Below, in pieces: positions 25,441 to 33,291 of a stretch of 64,000 bases of DNA. The DNA comes from Ideonella paludis. GTDB lineage: Bacteria > Pseudomonadota > Gammaproteobacteria > Burkholderiales > Burkholderiaceae_C. The translations under genes were made by a program, and so were the position numbers. Where the stretch lies: contig NZ_JAGQDG010000003.1 in NCBI RefSeq assembly GCF_018069865.1, positions 124,001 to 188,000 on the forward strand. Direction: 5' to 3'. The number at the start of each line of letters is the position of its first letter. Position 1 is the first letter of the stretch. The notes under the pieces were generated by a model, which was not told the origin of the DNA, made no database searches, and saw only the letters and a program-made list of their open reading frames with translations.

Positions 25441-26370
25441 ATGGGATTCTTTCTTGAAACCTTGTTCGGCGGCCTGATGGCAGGCATGCTGTATTCGCTG
25501 ATCGCGCTGGGCTTTGTGCTCATCTACAAGGCCAGCGGCGTCTTCAACTTTGCGCAGGGCGCGATGGTGCTGTTTGCGGCGCTGGCCATGGCGCGGTTTG
25601 CGGAGTGGGTGCCTGGCTGGATCGGGGTCGACAACAAGGTGGTGGTCAACCTCATTGCCTTCGGTCTGGCCATGGCCTGCATGATTGCTTTGGCTTGGGT
25701 GATCGAGCGCTTTGTGCTGGGCAAGCTGGTCAACCAAGAAGGCATTGCCTTGTTGATGGCGACCCTGGGCATCACCTACTTCCTCGATGGTTTTGGCCAG
25801 ACTGTGTTTGGCTCCGACATCTACAAGATTGATGTGGGCATGCCCAAGGACCCGATCTTCTTGATGGAGTCCACCTTCCAAGGCGGCATCCTGATTGGCC
25901 AAGAGGACTTGATCGCCGCAGGCATTGCGGCTGCGCTGGTGGTGGTGCTGGCGATCTTCTTCCAGAAGACGGCCACGGGCCGCGCCCTGCGCGCCGTGGC
26001 GGATGACCACCAAGCGGCGCAGTCCATCGGCATTCCGCTGAACCGCATCTGGGTCATCGTGTGGTCGGTGGCGGGTTTCGCGGCGCTGGTGGCCGGCATC
26101 ATCTGGGGCTCCAAGCTGGGCGTGCAGTTCTCGCTCTCGCAGGTGGCACTCAAGGCTTTGCCGGTGGTGATCCTAGGCGGCCTGACTTCGGTGCCGGGCG
26201 CCATCATCGGCGGCCTGATCATCGGTGTGGGCGAAAAGCTCTCCGAGGTCTACATCGGCCCCATGCTGGGCGGTGGCATCGAGATTTGGTTTGCGTATGT
26301 GATGGCACTGGGCTTCTTGCTGTTCCGCCCGCAAGGTTTGTTCGGCGAAAAGATCATTGATCGCGTGTGA
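25441..26370 (+). CDS. livH: LivH-type ABC transporter permease
   Basis: A 309-residue inner-membrane permease with about eight hydrophobic segments. It starts GFFLETLFGGLMAGMLYSLIALGFVLIYKASGVFNFAQGAM, the classic LivH opening, and has the cytoplasmic loop ATGRALRAVADDHQAAQSIGI near residue 178 that contacts the ATPase. An AGGAG-type site precedes the ATG. With LivM it forms the channel of the importer. Confidence 0.92.
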   Translation: MGFFLETLFGGLMAGMLYSLIALGFVLIYKASGVFNFAQGAMVLFAALAMARFAEWVPGWIGVDNKVVVNLIAFGLAMACMIALAWVIERFVLGKLVNQEGIALLMATLGITYFLDGFGQTVFGSDIYKIDVGMPKDPIFLMESTFQGGILIGQEDLIAAGIAAALVVVLAIFFQKTATGRALRAVADDHQAAQSIGIPLNRIWVIVWSVAGFAALVAGIIWGSKLGVQFSLSQVALKALPVVILGGLTSVPGAIIGGLIIGVGEKLSEVYIGPMLGGGIEIWFAYVMALGFLLFRPQGLFGEKIIDRV

Positions 26371-26440
26371 AGCACGCACGTCAATGATGTTTCAGCAAAG
26401 TTATGCCGTAGCAAAAAGATCACCTCGAAAGTAAGACACC

Positions 26441-27499
26441 ATGTTTTATCGTGAAAACGGCCAGTTCAAGACCAGCTACCGGTCGGACCAGCAGATCTTC
26501 CCCATCTTGCAAGACCGCTGGGCCATCGGCCTGCTGGTGGCTTTTGCTGCGATTGGCGTGCCCCTGCTGGCCAGCGAGTACTTGTTCAGGGCGGTGCTGA
26601 TCCCCTTCCTGATCCTGTCCTTGGCAGCCATCGGCCTGAACATCCTGGTGGGCTATTGCGGTCAGATCTCTCTGGGCACCGGCGGCTTCATGGCGGTGGG
26701 TGCTTATGCGGCCTACAACTTTCTGATCCGTGTGGATGGCATGCCCATGCTGGGCGCCATCATCTTGGGCGGGGTCTGCACCACGGTGGTGGGCGTGCTG
26801 TTTGGCATTCCCTCGCTGCGCATCAAGGGCCTTTATTTGGCGGTGGCCACCTTGGCCGCACAGTTCTTCACCGACTGGGCCTTCCTGCGGATCAAGTGGT
26901 TCACCAACGACTCGGCTTCTGGCTCGGTCAGTGTCAGTGAGTTGTCGTTCTTCGGGCTGGTGATCGACTCCCCGGTGAGCAAGTACCTGTTCTGCCTGGC
27001 CTTTGTGGTGGTTTGCGCCTGGTTTGCCAAGAATCTGGTGCGCAGCCATATCGGCCGTGAGTGGATGGCCATGCGCGACATGGACGTGGCCGCGGCCGTG
27101 ATTGGTATTCGCCCGGTCTACGCCAAGCTCACCGCGTTTGCTGTCTCGTCCTTTTTTGTCGGCATGGCGGGTGCGCTGTGGGGCTTTGTGCACCTGGGCT
27201 CTTGGGAGCCTGCAGCCTTCAACATCAACCGCTCCTTCGACTTGTTGTTCATGGTCATCATCGGCGGTTTGGGCTCCATCATGGGCAGCTTCTTTGGCGC
27301 CGCCTTCATCGTGATCCTGCCCATCATCTTGGACAACCTCACGGTCGCGGTGGGCCTGTCGACGGCCACGGCCTCGCACCTGACCTACATGATCTTCGGC
27401 GCCTTGATCATCTTCTTCCTGATCGTGGAGCCCCATGGCCTCGCTCGCCTGTGGTCGACCGCCAAAGAGAAGCTGCGTCTGTGGCCCTTCCCGCATTGA
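26441..27499 (+). CDS. livM: LivM-type ABC transporter permease
   Basis: A 352-residue permease with about nine hydrophobic segments, with IGLNILVGYCGQISLGTGGFMAVGAYAAY near residues 65-93 as the LivM hallmark and GREWMAMRDMDVAAAVIGIRPVYAKLTAF near 205-233 as the coupling loop. The 70-base gap before it is relatively AT-rich and holds only a weak ribosome-binding site. It works with LivH. Confidence 0.92.
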   Translation: MFYRENGQFKTSYRSDQQIFPILQDRWAIGLLVAFAAIGVPLLASEYLFRAVLIPFLILSLAAIGLNILVGYCGQISLGTGGFMAVGAYAAYNFLIRVDGMPMLGAIILGGVCTTVVGVLFGIPSLRIKGLYLAVATLAAQFFTDWAFLRIKWFTNDSASGSVSVSELSFFGLVIDSPVSKYLFCLAFVVVCAWFAKNLVRSHIGREWMAMRDMDVAAAVIGIRPVYAKLTAFAVSSFFVGMAGALWGFVHLGSWEPAAFNINRSFDLLFMVIIGGLGSIMGSFFGAAFIVILPIILDNLTVAVGLSTATASHLTYMIFGALIIFFLIVEPHGLARLWSTAKEKLRLWPFPH

Positions 27500-27508
27500 G
27501 TTCCTAGA

Positions 27509-27531
27509 GCTGTGGGCCACGAACCCACAGC
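27509..27531 (+). other. Intercistronic hairpin before the binding-protein gene
   Basis: GCTGTGGG (27509-27516) and CCCACAGC (27524-27531) form a perfect 8-bp stem with a 7-base loop. It lacks a T run, so it is more likely an RNA-stability or processing element than a terminator. The binding-protein gene starts 57 bases later with TTGGAGG. Confidence 0.6.
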
Positions 27532-27587
27532 CCCTTTCGCCCCGCACCACTGTGTGCATTTCACCCCCCTTATTGGAGGTAGACATC

Positions 27588-28916
27588 ATGAAGTTCAAGT
27601 CCCTGGCCCAAGCGGCCGTGCTGGCGGCCGCAGGCCTTGCCGCAGTGGCAACTTCGCCTGCATTTGCGCAGGCCAAGGAGCAGTTCTTCCCGGTGCTGGT
27701 GTATCGCACTGGCGCTTATGCACCTAATGGTGTGCCCTGGGCCAACGGCCATGTGGACTACCTCAAGCTGGTGAATGCCAAGGGCGGCATCAATGGCGTG
27801 AAGGTGTCCTTCGAGGAATGCGAAACCGGCTACGCCACCGACAAGGGTGTGGAGTGCTATGAGCGCCTGAAAGGCAAGGGCGCCACGGTGTTCCAGCCGC
27901 TGTCCACCGGCATCACCTTTGCACTGACCGAGAAGGCCCCGGCCGACAAGATCCCGCTGATCACTGCAGGCTATGGCCGCAGCGAGTCGGCAGACGGCAA
28001 TGTCTTCAAGTGGAACTTCCCGCTGCTGGGCACCTACTGGACGGCGGCCGACATTTTGGTGGGCCAACTGGCCAAGCGCGAAGGCGGTTGGGACAAGCTC
28101 AAGGGCAAGAAGATTGCCTTGGTCTACCACGACAGCCCTTATGGCAAAGAGCCGATTCCTCTGCTGCAAGAGCGCTCCAAGATGCACGGTTTTGACGTGC
28201 AGCTGCTGCCTGTGACCCACCCCGGTGTCGAGCAAAAGGCGACTTGGTTGCAAGTGCGCCAGAGCCGCCCGGACTACATCCTGCTGTGGGGCTGGGGCGT
28301 GATGAACTCGGCCGCCTTGAAGGAAGCCGTGGCCACGGGTTATCCGCGCGACAAGATGTATGGCGTGTGGTGGGCCGGTGCTGAGCCCGACGTGAAGGAC
28401 GTGGGCGAAGGCGCCAAGGGCTACAACGCCATCACCATGCAGCACGGCGCTGAGCCGAACTCCAAGGTGGCGCAAGACATCCTCGCCACCCTGCATGCCA
28501 AGGGCCAAGGCACAGGTCCCAAGGAAGAAGTCGGCAGCGTGCTCTATATGCGTGGCTTGGTGCACGCCATGTTGGCCGTGGAAGGCGTCAAGCGTGCGCA
28601 AGAGCGCTTTGGCAAGGGCAAGGTCATGACCGGCGAGCAAGTGCGCTGGGGCCTGGAGAACCTGGCCCTCGACCAGAAGAAGCTGGATGCACTCGGGTTC
28701 GCTGGCGTGCTGCGCCCGGTCTCGACGTCCTGCGCTGACCACATGGGCGGCAGCTGGGCTCGTATGCACCAGTGGGATGGCAAGGCCTGGAAGTTCACCT
28801 CGGACTGGCTGCAGGCTGACGAGGCGCTGATCAAGCCCATGGTCAAGCAAGCGGCTGACAAATATGCGGCCGAGAAGAAGCTGAGCCGTCGCGACGCGGC
28901 GGACTGCGGCTCCTGA
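27588..28916 (+). CDS. LivK-type periplasmic binding protein
   Basis: A 442-residue solute-binding protein of the HAAT class, longer than LivK (about 370). The signal peptide MKFKSLAQAAVLAAAGLAAV... ends at AFAQ-AKEQ. The body shows FPVLVYRTGAYAPNGVPWANGHVDYLKLVNAKGGINGVKV at the mature start and a type-1 periplasmic fold. TTGGAGG precedes the ATG at 27588. Its size and sequence suit the subgroup linked to aromatic or organic acid uptake rather than leucine; this is inference from the two CoA ligases in the same operon. Confidence 0.88.
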   Translation: MKFKSLAQAAVLAAAGLAAVATSPAFAQAKEQFFPVLVYRTGAYAPNGVPWANGHVDYLKLVNAKGGINGVKVSFEECETGYATDKGVECYERLKGKGATVFQPLSTGITFALTEKAPADKIPLITAGYGRSESADGNVFKWNFPLLGTYWTAADILVGQLAKREGGWDKLKGKKIALVYHDSPYGKEPIPLLQERSKMHGFDVQLLPVTHPGVEQKATWLQVRQSRPDYILLWGWGVMNSAALKEAVATGYPRDKMYGVWWAGAEPDVKDVGEGAKGYNAITMQHGAEPNSKVAQDILATLHAKGQGTGPKEEVGSVLYMRGLVHAMLAVEGVKRAQERFGKGKVMTGEQVRWGLENLALDQKKLDALGFAGVLRPVSTSCADHMGGSWARMHQWDGKAWKFTSDWLQADEALIKPMVKQAADKYAAEKKLSRRDAADCGS

Positions 28917-28946
28917 TCCCCTGATCGCACAGGGCCTCTTCTGTGA

Positions 28947-28993
28947 TTCAGAGGGGGCCCTCTCTGAAGCCTCGCGAGCGGGGTTTCAGAGAG
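28947..28993 (+). other. Mutually exclusive hairpins between binding-protein and livF genes
   Basis: Segment 2 (CTCTCTGAA, 28960-28968) can pair with an upstream segment beginning TTCAGAG (28947-28953), or with the downstream TTCAGAGAG (28985-28993). The second pairing is perfect over 9 bp and extends to 12 with a G-T pair (28960-28971 with 28982-28993). There is no T run. It may be a stability or processing element, or a switch that sets livF expression. Confidence 0.5.
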
Positions 28994-29025
28994 CCAGCGA
29001 TTCGCTCCCACTGCAAAGGCATGCC

Positions 29026-29838
29026 ATGAGCACTCCCAACATTCTTCTGAACGTCAACGGCATTGAAGTCATCTACAACCACGTGATCCTGGTGCTGAAG
29101 GGCGTGTCCCTGCAAGTGCCTGAGGGCCAAGTGGTGGCGCTGCTGGGTGGCAATGGTGCGGGCAAGACGACAACGCTGCGCGCCGTCAGCAACTTGCTCG
29201 CCGGTGAGCGGGGCGATGTCACCAAGGGCTCGATTGAGCTGCGCGGTGAGCGCATTGAAAAGCTCAGCACCTCCGACATGGTGGCGCGTGGTGTGGTGCA
29301 GGTGATGGAAGGGCGGCACTGCTTTGCCCACTTGACCATCGAAGAAAACCTGATGACTGGTGCCTACACCCGCACCGACGGCAAAGCGGCGGTGGCCCAG
29401 ACGCTGGAGAAGGTCTACAACTACTTCCCCCGGCTCAAGACCCGCCGCACCAGCCAAGCCGCCTACACCTCGGGCGGCGAGCAGCAGATGTGTGCCATTG
29501 GCCGCGCCCTGATGGCCAACCCCAAGATGGTCTTGCTGGACGAGCCCTCGATGGGCTTGGCGCCGCAGATCGTGGAAGAAGTGTTTGAGATCGTCAAAGA
29601 CCTCAACACCAAGGAGAAGGTCACCTTCTTGCTGGCTGAGCAAAACACCAATATTGCGCTGCGTTATGCCGACTATGGCTACATCCTGGAGAACGGCCGC
29701 ATCGTGATGGACGGCGCCGCCAAGGACTTGCGCGAAAACGAAGACGTCAAGGAGTTCTACCTTGGCATGGGTGGCGGCGACCGCAAGAGCTTCAAGGATG
29801 TGAAGAGCTACAAGCGCCGCAAGCGTTGGTTGGCCTGA
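29026..29838 (+). CDS. livF: LivF-type ABC transporter ATPase
   Basis: A 270-residue ATPase with Walker A GGNGAGKTT near residue 42, the LivF-type EGRHCFAHLTIEENL Q-loop region, signature TSGGEQQMCAIGRAL near 150, Walker B MVLLDEPSMGLAP and a C-terminal extension (SFKDVKSYKRRKRWLA) rich in basic residues. It partners with the LivG-type ATPase. The switch-His position reads LLAEQNTN, as is usual in LivF (Glu-Gln instead of His). Confidence 0.92.
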   Translation: MSTPNILLNVNGIEVIYNHVILVLKGVSLQVPEGQVVALLGGNGAGKTTTLRAVSNLLAGERGDVTKGSIELRGERIEKLSTSDMVARGVVQVMEGRHCFAHLTIEENLMTGAYTRTDGKAAVAQTLEKVYNYFPRLKTRRTSQAAYTSGGEQQMCAIGRALMANPKMVLLDEPSMGLAPQIVEEVFEIVKDLNTKEKVTFLLAEQNTNIALRYADYGYILENGRIVMDGAAKDLRENEDVKEFYLGMGGGDRKSFKDVKSYKRRKRWLA

Positions 29839-29863
29839 CCCCTGCAATCCGCTGGAGCGCGAC

Positions 29864-30166
29864 ATGAGTGAGCAAGACTGGGGTTTTGCGCTGCCCGCCT
29901 TCAAGCCGGAAGACGCGCTGCAGCGCCTGCGACGTGATGCGCGCGACATGGGCTTGACGGAACGCGCGGGGGTGTTCGAGCGCAAAGGGGTGGCCATCAC
30001 CAAGTTTGTGCTGAGTGAGGGCGTGTTGACCGCAGCCGTGGTCAAGAAGCCCCAACGCAGCGGGCCCGAGTGGCTGAACAAGACATTGAAATCCGGCGCC
30101 GAAGTGCGCGACTTTTCGGCGGAGTTGAAGAAAAAGCTCTCCGCCTGGAGCGACCACGATGAGTGA
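29864..30166 (+). CDS. Small conserved-context protein of unknown function
   Basis: A 100-residue, soluble, charged protein without signal or membrane segment; I do not recognise a family. It begins MSEQDWGFALPAFKPEDALQ and ends KKLSAWSDHDE. A GGAG-like site precedes the ATG, and its last 8 bases overlap the start of the following CoA ligase, so the two are translated together. The sequence has a hydrophobic-polar alternation (GVAITKFVLSEGVLTAAVVKK) that suggests a small beta-sheet domain. A role as a ligase-associated subunit is guesswork based on the overlap. Confidence 0.75.
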   Translation: MSEQDWGFALPAFKPEDALQRLRRDARDMGLTERAGVFERKGVAITKFVLSEGVLTAAVVKKPQRSGPEWLNKTLKSGAEVRDFSAELKKKLSAWSDHDE

Positions 30167-31427
30167 TTTTTTCGACGCCCTGGAAACCCGCTCTCCTGCT
30201 GAACGCGAAGCCGCCTTGATGGCCGCCTTGCCGGCCATGGTGGCCCATGCCCAGTCTCGCACGGACGCCTTTGGGGCCTCGCTCAAAGGCGTGGATGCGA
30301 GCCGCATCACCAGCCGTGCGGCTTTGGCGACCTTGCCTGTGGTGCGCAAGTCCGAATTGCTGGCCCGCCAGCAAGCCAGCCGTGCGGCAGGAGGCGATCC
30401 CTTTGGGGGCTTCTCGGCCATTGGTTGGCGCGGCCTCGCTGCTGCCTCGGGTGCCCGGCGCGTGTTCCAGTCTCCCGGCCCGATTTATGAGCCCGAAGGC
30501 GAGGGGGCAGATTACTGGCGCATGGGTCGTGCCATCTATGCCGCAGGCTTCAGGGCGGGCGACTTGGCCCACTGCAGCTTCAGCTATCACCTCACGCCCG
30601 CCGGCTCCATGATGGAAACCGGCGCCCATGCGGTGGGCTGCGCGACCTTCCCAGGTGGTGTGGGCAACACCGAGATGCAGCTCCAAGCGGTGATGGAGCT
30701 GAAGCCCCAGGGCTATATCGGCACCCCCAGTTTCTTGAAGATCATGGTCGAGAAAGCGCAAGAGGCCGGCGCCGACATCCGCAGCGTCAACAAGGCCATG
30801 GTCAGTGGTGAGGCCTGCCCGCCCTCGCTGCGCGACTGGTTTGCCAGCCAAGGCATTGCCGCCTTCCAGTGCTATGCCACGGCCGACTTGGGGCTGGTGG
30901 CCTATGAAACCTCGGCCCGCGAGGGCTTGGTGTTGGACGAAGGCGTGATCGTCGAGATCGTGCGCCCCGGCACCGGCGACCCGGTGCCCGAAGGCGAAGT
31001 GGGTGAGGTGGTCGTCACCACCCTCAACCGCGATTACCCTTTGGTGCGTTTTGGCACGGGGGATCTCTCCGCCGTCTTGCCTGGCACCTGCCCCACAGGC
31101 CGCACCAACACGCGCATCAAAGGCTGGATGGGCCGCGCTGACCAAACGGTCAAAGTGCGCGGCATGTTTGTTCACCCCGGCCAGGTCGCCGAGGTCGTCA
31201 AACGCCACCCCGAAGTCAGCCGGGCGCGCCTGGTGGTGCAGGGCGAAATGGCGTCTGACCGCATGACCTTGAAGCTGGAGACGGCCACGCCAGCAGACGG
31301 CTTGGCGGCACGCATTGCCGACACCGTGCGTGACGTCACCAAGCTGCGCAGCGAGGTTGAACTGCTGCCCGTGGGCAGCTTACCCAACGACGGCAAGGTG
31401 ATCGAGGACGCGCGGTCGTATCAGTGA
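30159..31427 (+). CDS. Phenylacetate-CoA ligase family (PaaK-like) enzyme
   Basis: A 422-residue adenylate-forming enzyme of the short PaaK type. Family landmarks are HCSFSYHLTPAGSMMETGAHAVGC near residue 140, GTPSFLKIMVEKA near 188, CYATADLGLVAYE near 238, VRFGTGDLSAVL near 295 and IKGWMGRADQTVKVRGMFVHPGQV near 325. The usual glycine-rich SSGTTG loop is replaced by AASGARRVFQSPGP, so ATP binding may differ or the enzyme may be specialised. It is the second CoA ligase of the transporter operon and would activate an aryl or other carboxylic acid to the CoA ester. Confidence 0.87.
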   Translation: MSDFFDALETRSPAEREAALMAALPAMVAHAQSRTDAFGASLKGVDASRITSRAALATLPVVRKSELLARQQASRAAGGDPFGGFSAIGWRGLAAASGARRVFQSPGPIYEPEGEGADYWRMGRAIYAAGFRAGDLAHCSFSYHLTPAGSMMETGAHAVGCATFPGGVGNTEMQLQAVMELKPQGYIGTPSFLKIMVEKAQEAGADIRSVNKAMVSGEACPPSLRDWFASQGIAAFQCYATADLGLVAYETSAREGLVLDEGVIVEIVRPGTGDPVPEGEVGEVVVTTLNRDYPLVRFGTGDLSAVLPGTCPTGRTNTRIKGWMGRADQTVKVRGMFVHPGQVAEVVKRHPEVSRARLVVQGEMASDRMTLKLETATPADGLAARIADTVRDVTKLRSEVELLPVGSLPNDGKVIEDARSYQ

Positions 31428-31438
31428 TGCGCACCAGA

Positions 31439-32704
31439 TCAGTCAGAGCAGCTTAGGCGCAGGGCACTCGTTTTGTCTCTATAAATCCCCGTCAGGGCGA
31501 TGTCTCCCCGGGGATTCATCAAGCCATTGCTGACGGACGTGAGGCCGCTCACAGTGTCCTCGACGGCCAGGGTGGTGCCTGTGGCGAGGCGAACGAACCA
31601 CTTTGATTGTCGGCTGACTGGGTCCGTGAAGCGGCCAAGAACCTGGCCGCTGTTGCTGATGGAGATGACATCGCCTGATGCGTTGGCGATCACTTGCGCC
31701 GGGCCGGTGGGTAGACCGTCCTTGAGTCTTACGAGAAACACGGTTTGCAAGCTGGGATTGATACGTTGATGTTCTACATAGCTCAGCCATTGACCATTCG
31801 CGCTCAACACAGGCTTGCCCACTGCGAAAGTGGCACCGTCTTGCTGTGGTTCGATGCGAGCCGTTTGCTGTCCTGTATCGCGGCGTTGCACCACAACCGC
31901 ACCCGGCCATGCGTTGAACTCAATGGCCGCAACCCAAGTGGTTCGTGCAGTGCTGCGATATTCCAGAAAAGGTGAGACGCCTCCTTCAGCCTGCTGCCAT
32001 GCGATGGCTTTTTCCCCATCGATCCATGTGGCAGCCGAATGCCGAATCATGGCTGGCGGATTGGATTGAGACTCCAGCCCGCTAGAGATGGCAGTCAGAC
32101 CACCATTGCCCGCCCCAAGGTACGCAAAAGTCCGGGGTGCCAATGTTTGGCTGTCCAGTAGGCCGCGGGCAAATGGTCCGATCACTTGCCTGTTGATGAG
32201 GCTGGAGCGCAAGCCCACGACGCTTCCGGCATCGCTCACGCCGGTAGGTGTGTACCCGGCCCAGTCTTCCGGGTATGCGAAGGGGTAAGTGGCGGCTGTT
32301 TGACCAACTCGCTTGACCCAAAATGCTTCGTCACGTGCAATCATGCCTTGGTCACAGGCAAAGCTGCCGGCCACTGTACCGTTGGGGGAGATGGCGCTGA
32401 TGTGGAGGGGCGAACCGAACTCGGTGGCTGAGCGTCGACAGTTCGGGATGGTGCCGTCATAAGTTAGGACGCGAGAGCCTTTCCAAACCACCGTTGAAGA
32501 CAGTGTCTTGGATGGATACAACACCCATCCGGCGACCTGACCGGAGTCGCCCAATGCCGTCACACCGCTCGAAGATGCCTGAGGTGCGAGTTCCACCACG
32601 GAACAAGCGGCCGCAGCAAAGGCGAACATCGGTGCTGCCAACGACAAAAGCGCACATGGAAAAACCACGGCCTTGAGCTTGAAGTTCGGTCTGCAACGTT
32701 CCAT
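31439..32704 (-). CDS. Secreted protein with HAF-like repeats, atypical composition
   Basis: A 421-residue protein with a signal peptide (VVFPCALLSLAAPMFAFAAAA) and repeated short motifs of the type (T/S)A(L/I)xxxGxVxG: residues about 48-59 (VTALGDSGQVAG), 102-112 (ISAISPNGTVAG), 154-164, 346-357 (VISISNSGQVLG) and 389-407. These resemble HAF repeats of extracellular beta-propellers. GAGGAGG precedes the ATG. Codon use is clearly less GC-biased than in neighbouring genes, suggesting later acquisition or weak selection. It stands alone between two unrelated units; the function is unknown. Confidence 0.75.
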   Translation of the reverse strand: MERCRPNFKLKAVVFPCALLSLAAPMFAFAAAACSVVELAPQASSSGVTALGDSGQVAGWVLYPSKTLSSTVVWKGSRVLTYDGTIPNCRRSATEFGSPLHISAISPNGTVAGSFACDQGMIARDEAFWVKRVGQTAATYPFAYPEDWAGYTPTGVSDAGSVVGLRSSLINRQVIGPFARGLLDSQTLAPRTFAYLGAGNGGLTAISSGLESQSNPPAMIRHSAATWIDGEKAIAWQQAEGGVSPFLEYRSTARTTWVAAIEFNAWPGAVVVQRRDTGQQTARIEPQQDGATFAVGKPVLSANGQWLSYVEHQRINPSLQTVFLVRLKDGLPTGPAQVIANASGDVISISNSGQVLGRFTDPVSRQSKWFVRLATGTTLAVEDTVSGLTSVSNGLMNPRGDIALTGIYRDKTSALRLSCSD

Positions 32705-32794
32705 GGGGACCTCCTCACTGTTTCGTGTTGATGTTGTCGGTCACGCAGCTTGGGGGCGATTCAGTCCAGAGCCCCTGCGGCCACGACCTTTCAA

Positions 32795-33160
32795 TCATTG
32801 TGCGTGATCCACGATCACAAAGTGCTTGCGCATCGTCTCCAGCACTTCGAATGAGCCTTTGAACAGCGGCGGCAGCACCACCGCTTGGCCGGGGCCAAAC
32901 TCCTCGTGGCCGCCTTCGGCGCGGTGCACGCGGCAGCGGCCCGAGAGCACGATGAAGTACTCGTGCTCCTGCGGGCCAAACTCAATGCGCCAGCGGCCTG
33001 GGTCGCATTCCCAAATGCCGACACACAGGCCCGCCTTGGCGTCTTCGTGCAGCACCCAGGTGCGGCGCTCGGGGCAGCCGACTTCTCGGCGCTCTTCGCG
33101 CGGGAAGTCGATGTCAGGTGGGGTGCTTGGCAGATCAATGCGGATCATCGGGGCTGTCAT
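32795..33160 (-). CDS. Cupin-domain protein (EutQ/DUF861-like)
   Basis: A 121-residue single-domain cupin: WRIEFGPQEHEYFIVLSGRCRVH near residue 57 and FGPGQAVVLPPLFKGSFEV near 87 are the two conserved cupin motifs. The WECDPGRWRIEF and EYF pattern resembles the DUF861 ureidoglycolate/ethanolamine-type cupins. The metal-binding His pattern is incomplete, so a binding role is as likely as catalysis. It diverges from the TctC-like gene. Substrate unknown. Confidence 0.82.
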   Translation of the reverse strand: MTAPMIRIDLPSTPPDIDFPREERREVGCPERRTWVLHEDAKAGLCVGIWECDPGRWRIEFGPQEHEYFIVLSGRCRVHRAEGGHEEFGPGQAVVLPPLFKGSFEVLETMRKHFVIVDHAQ

Positions 33161-33291
33161 CCTTGCTCAGAGATGGGGCGTTGTCGGCAGGTCAAGCCTG
33201 CCTTGGATACGTAGTTTCCGAGTTTCGCAGGCTTGGCGCAGCCACTACGATGCCTGCACGGATCTTTCGATCATCCTCTAAGGAGTTTTTC

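Noticed and set aside
24637-29838. Dedicated branched-chain amino acid importer
   Set aside because: The importer family fits, but the linked CoA ligases and the longer binding protein make a carboxylic acid more likely, so Liv symbols are used by family only.
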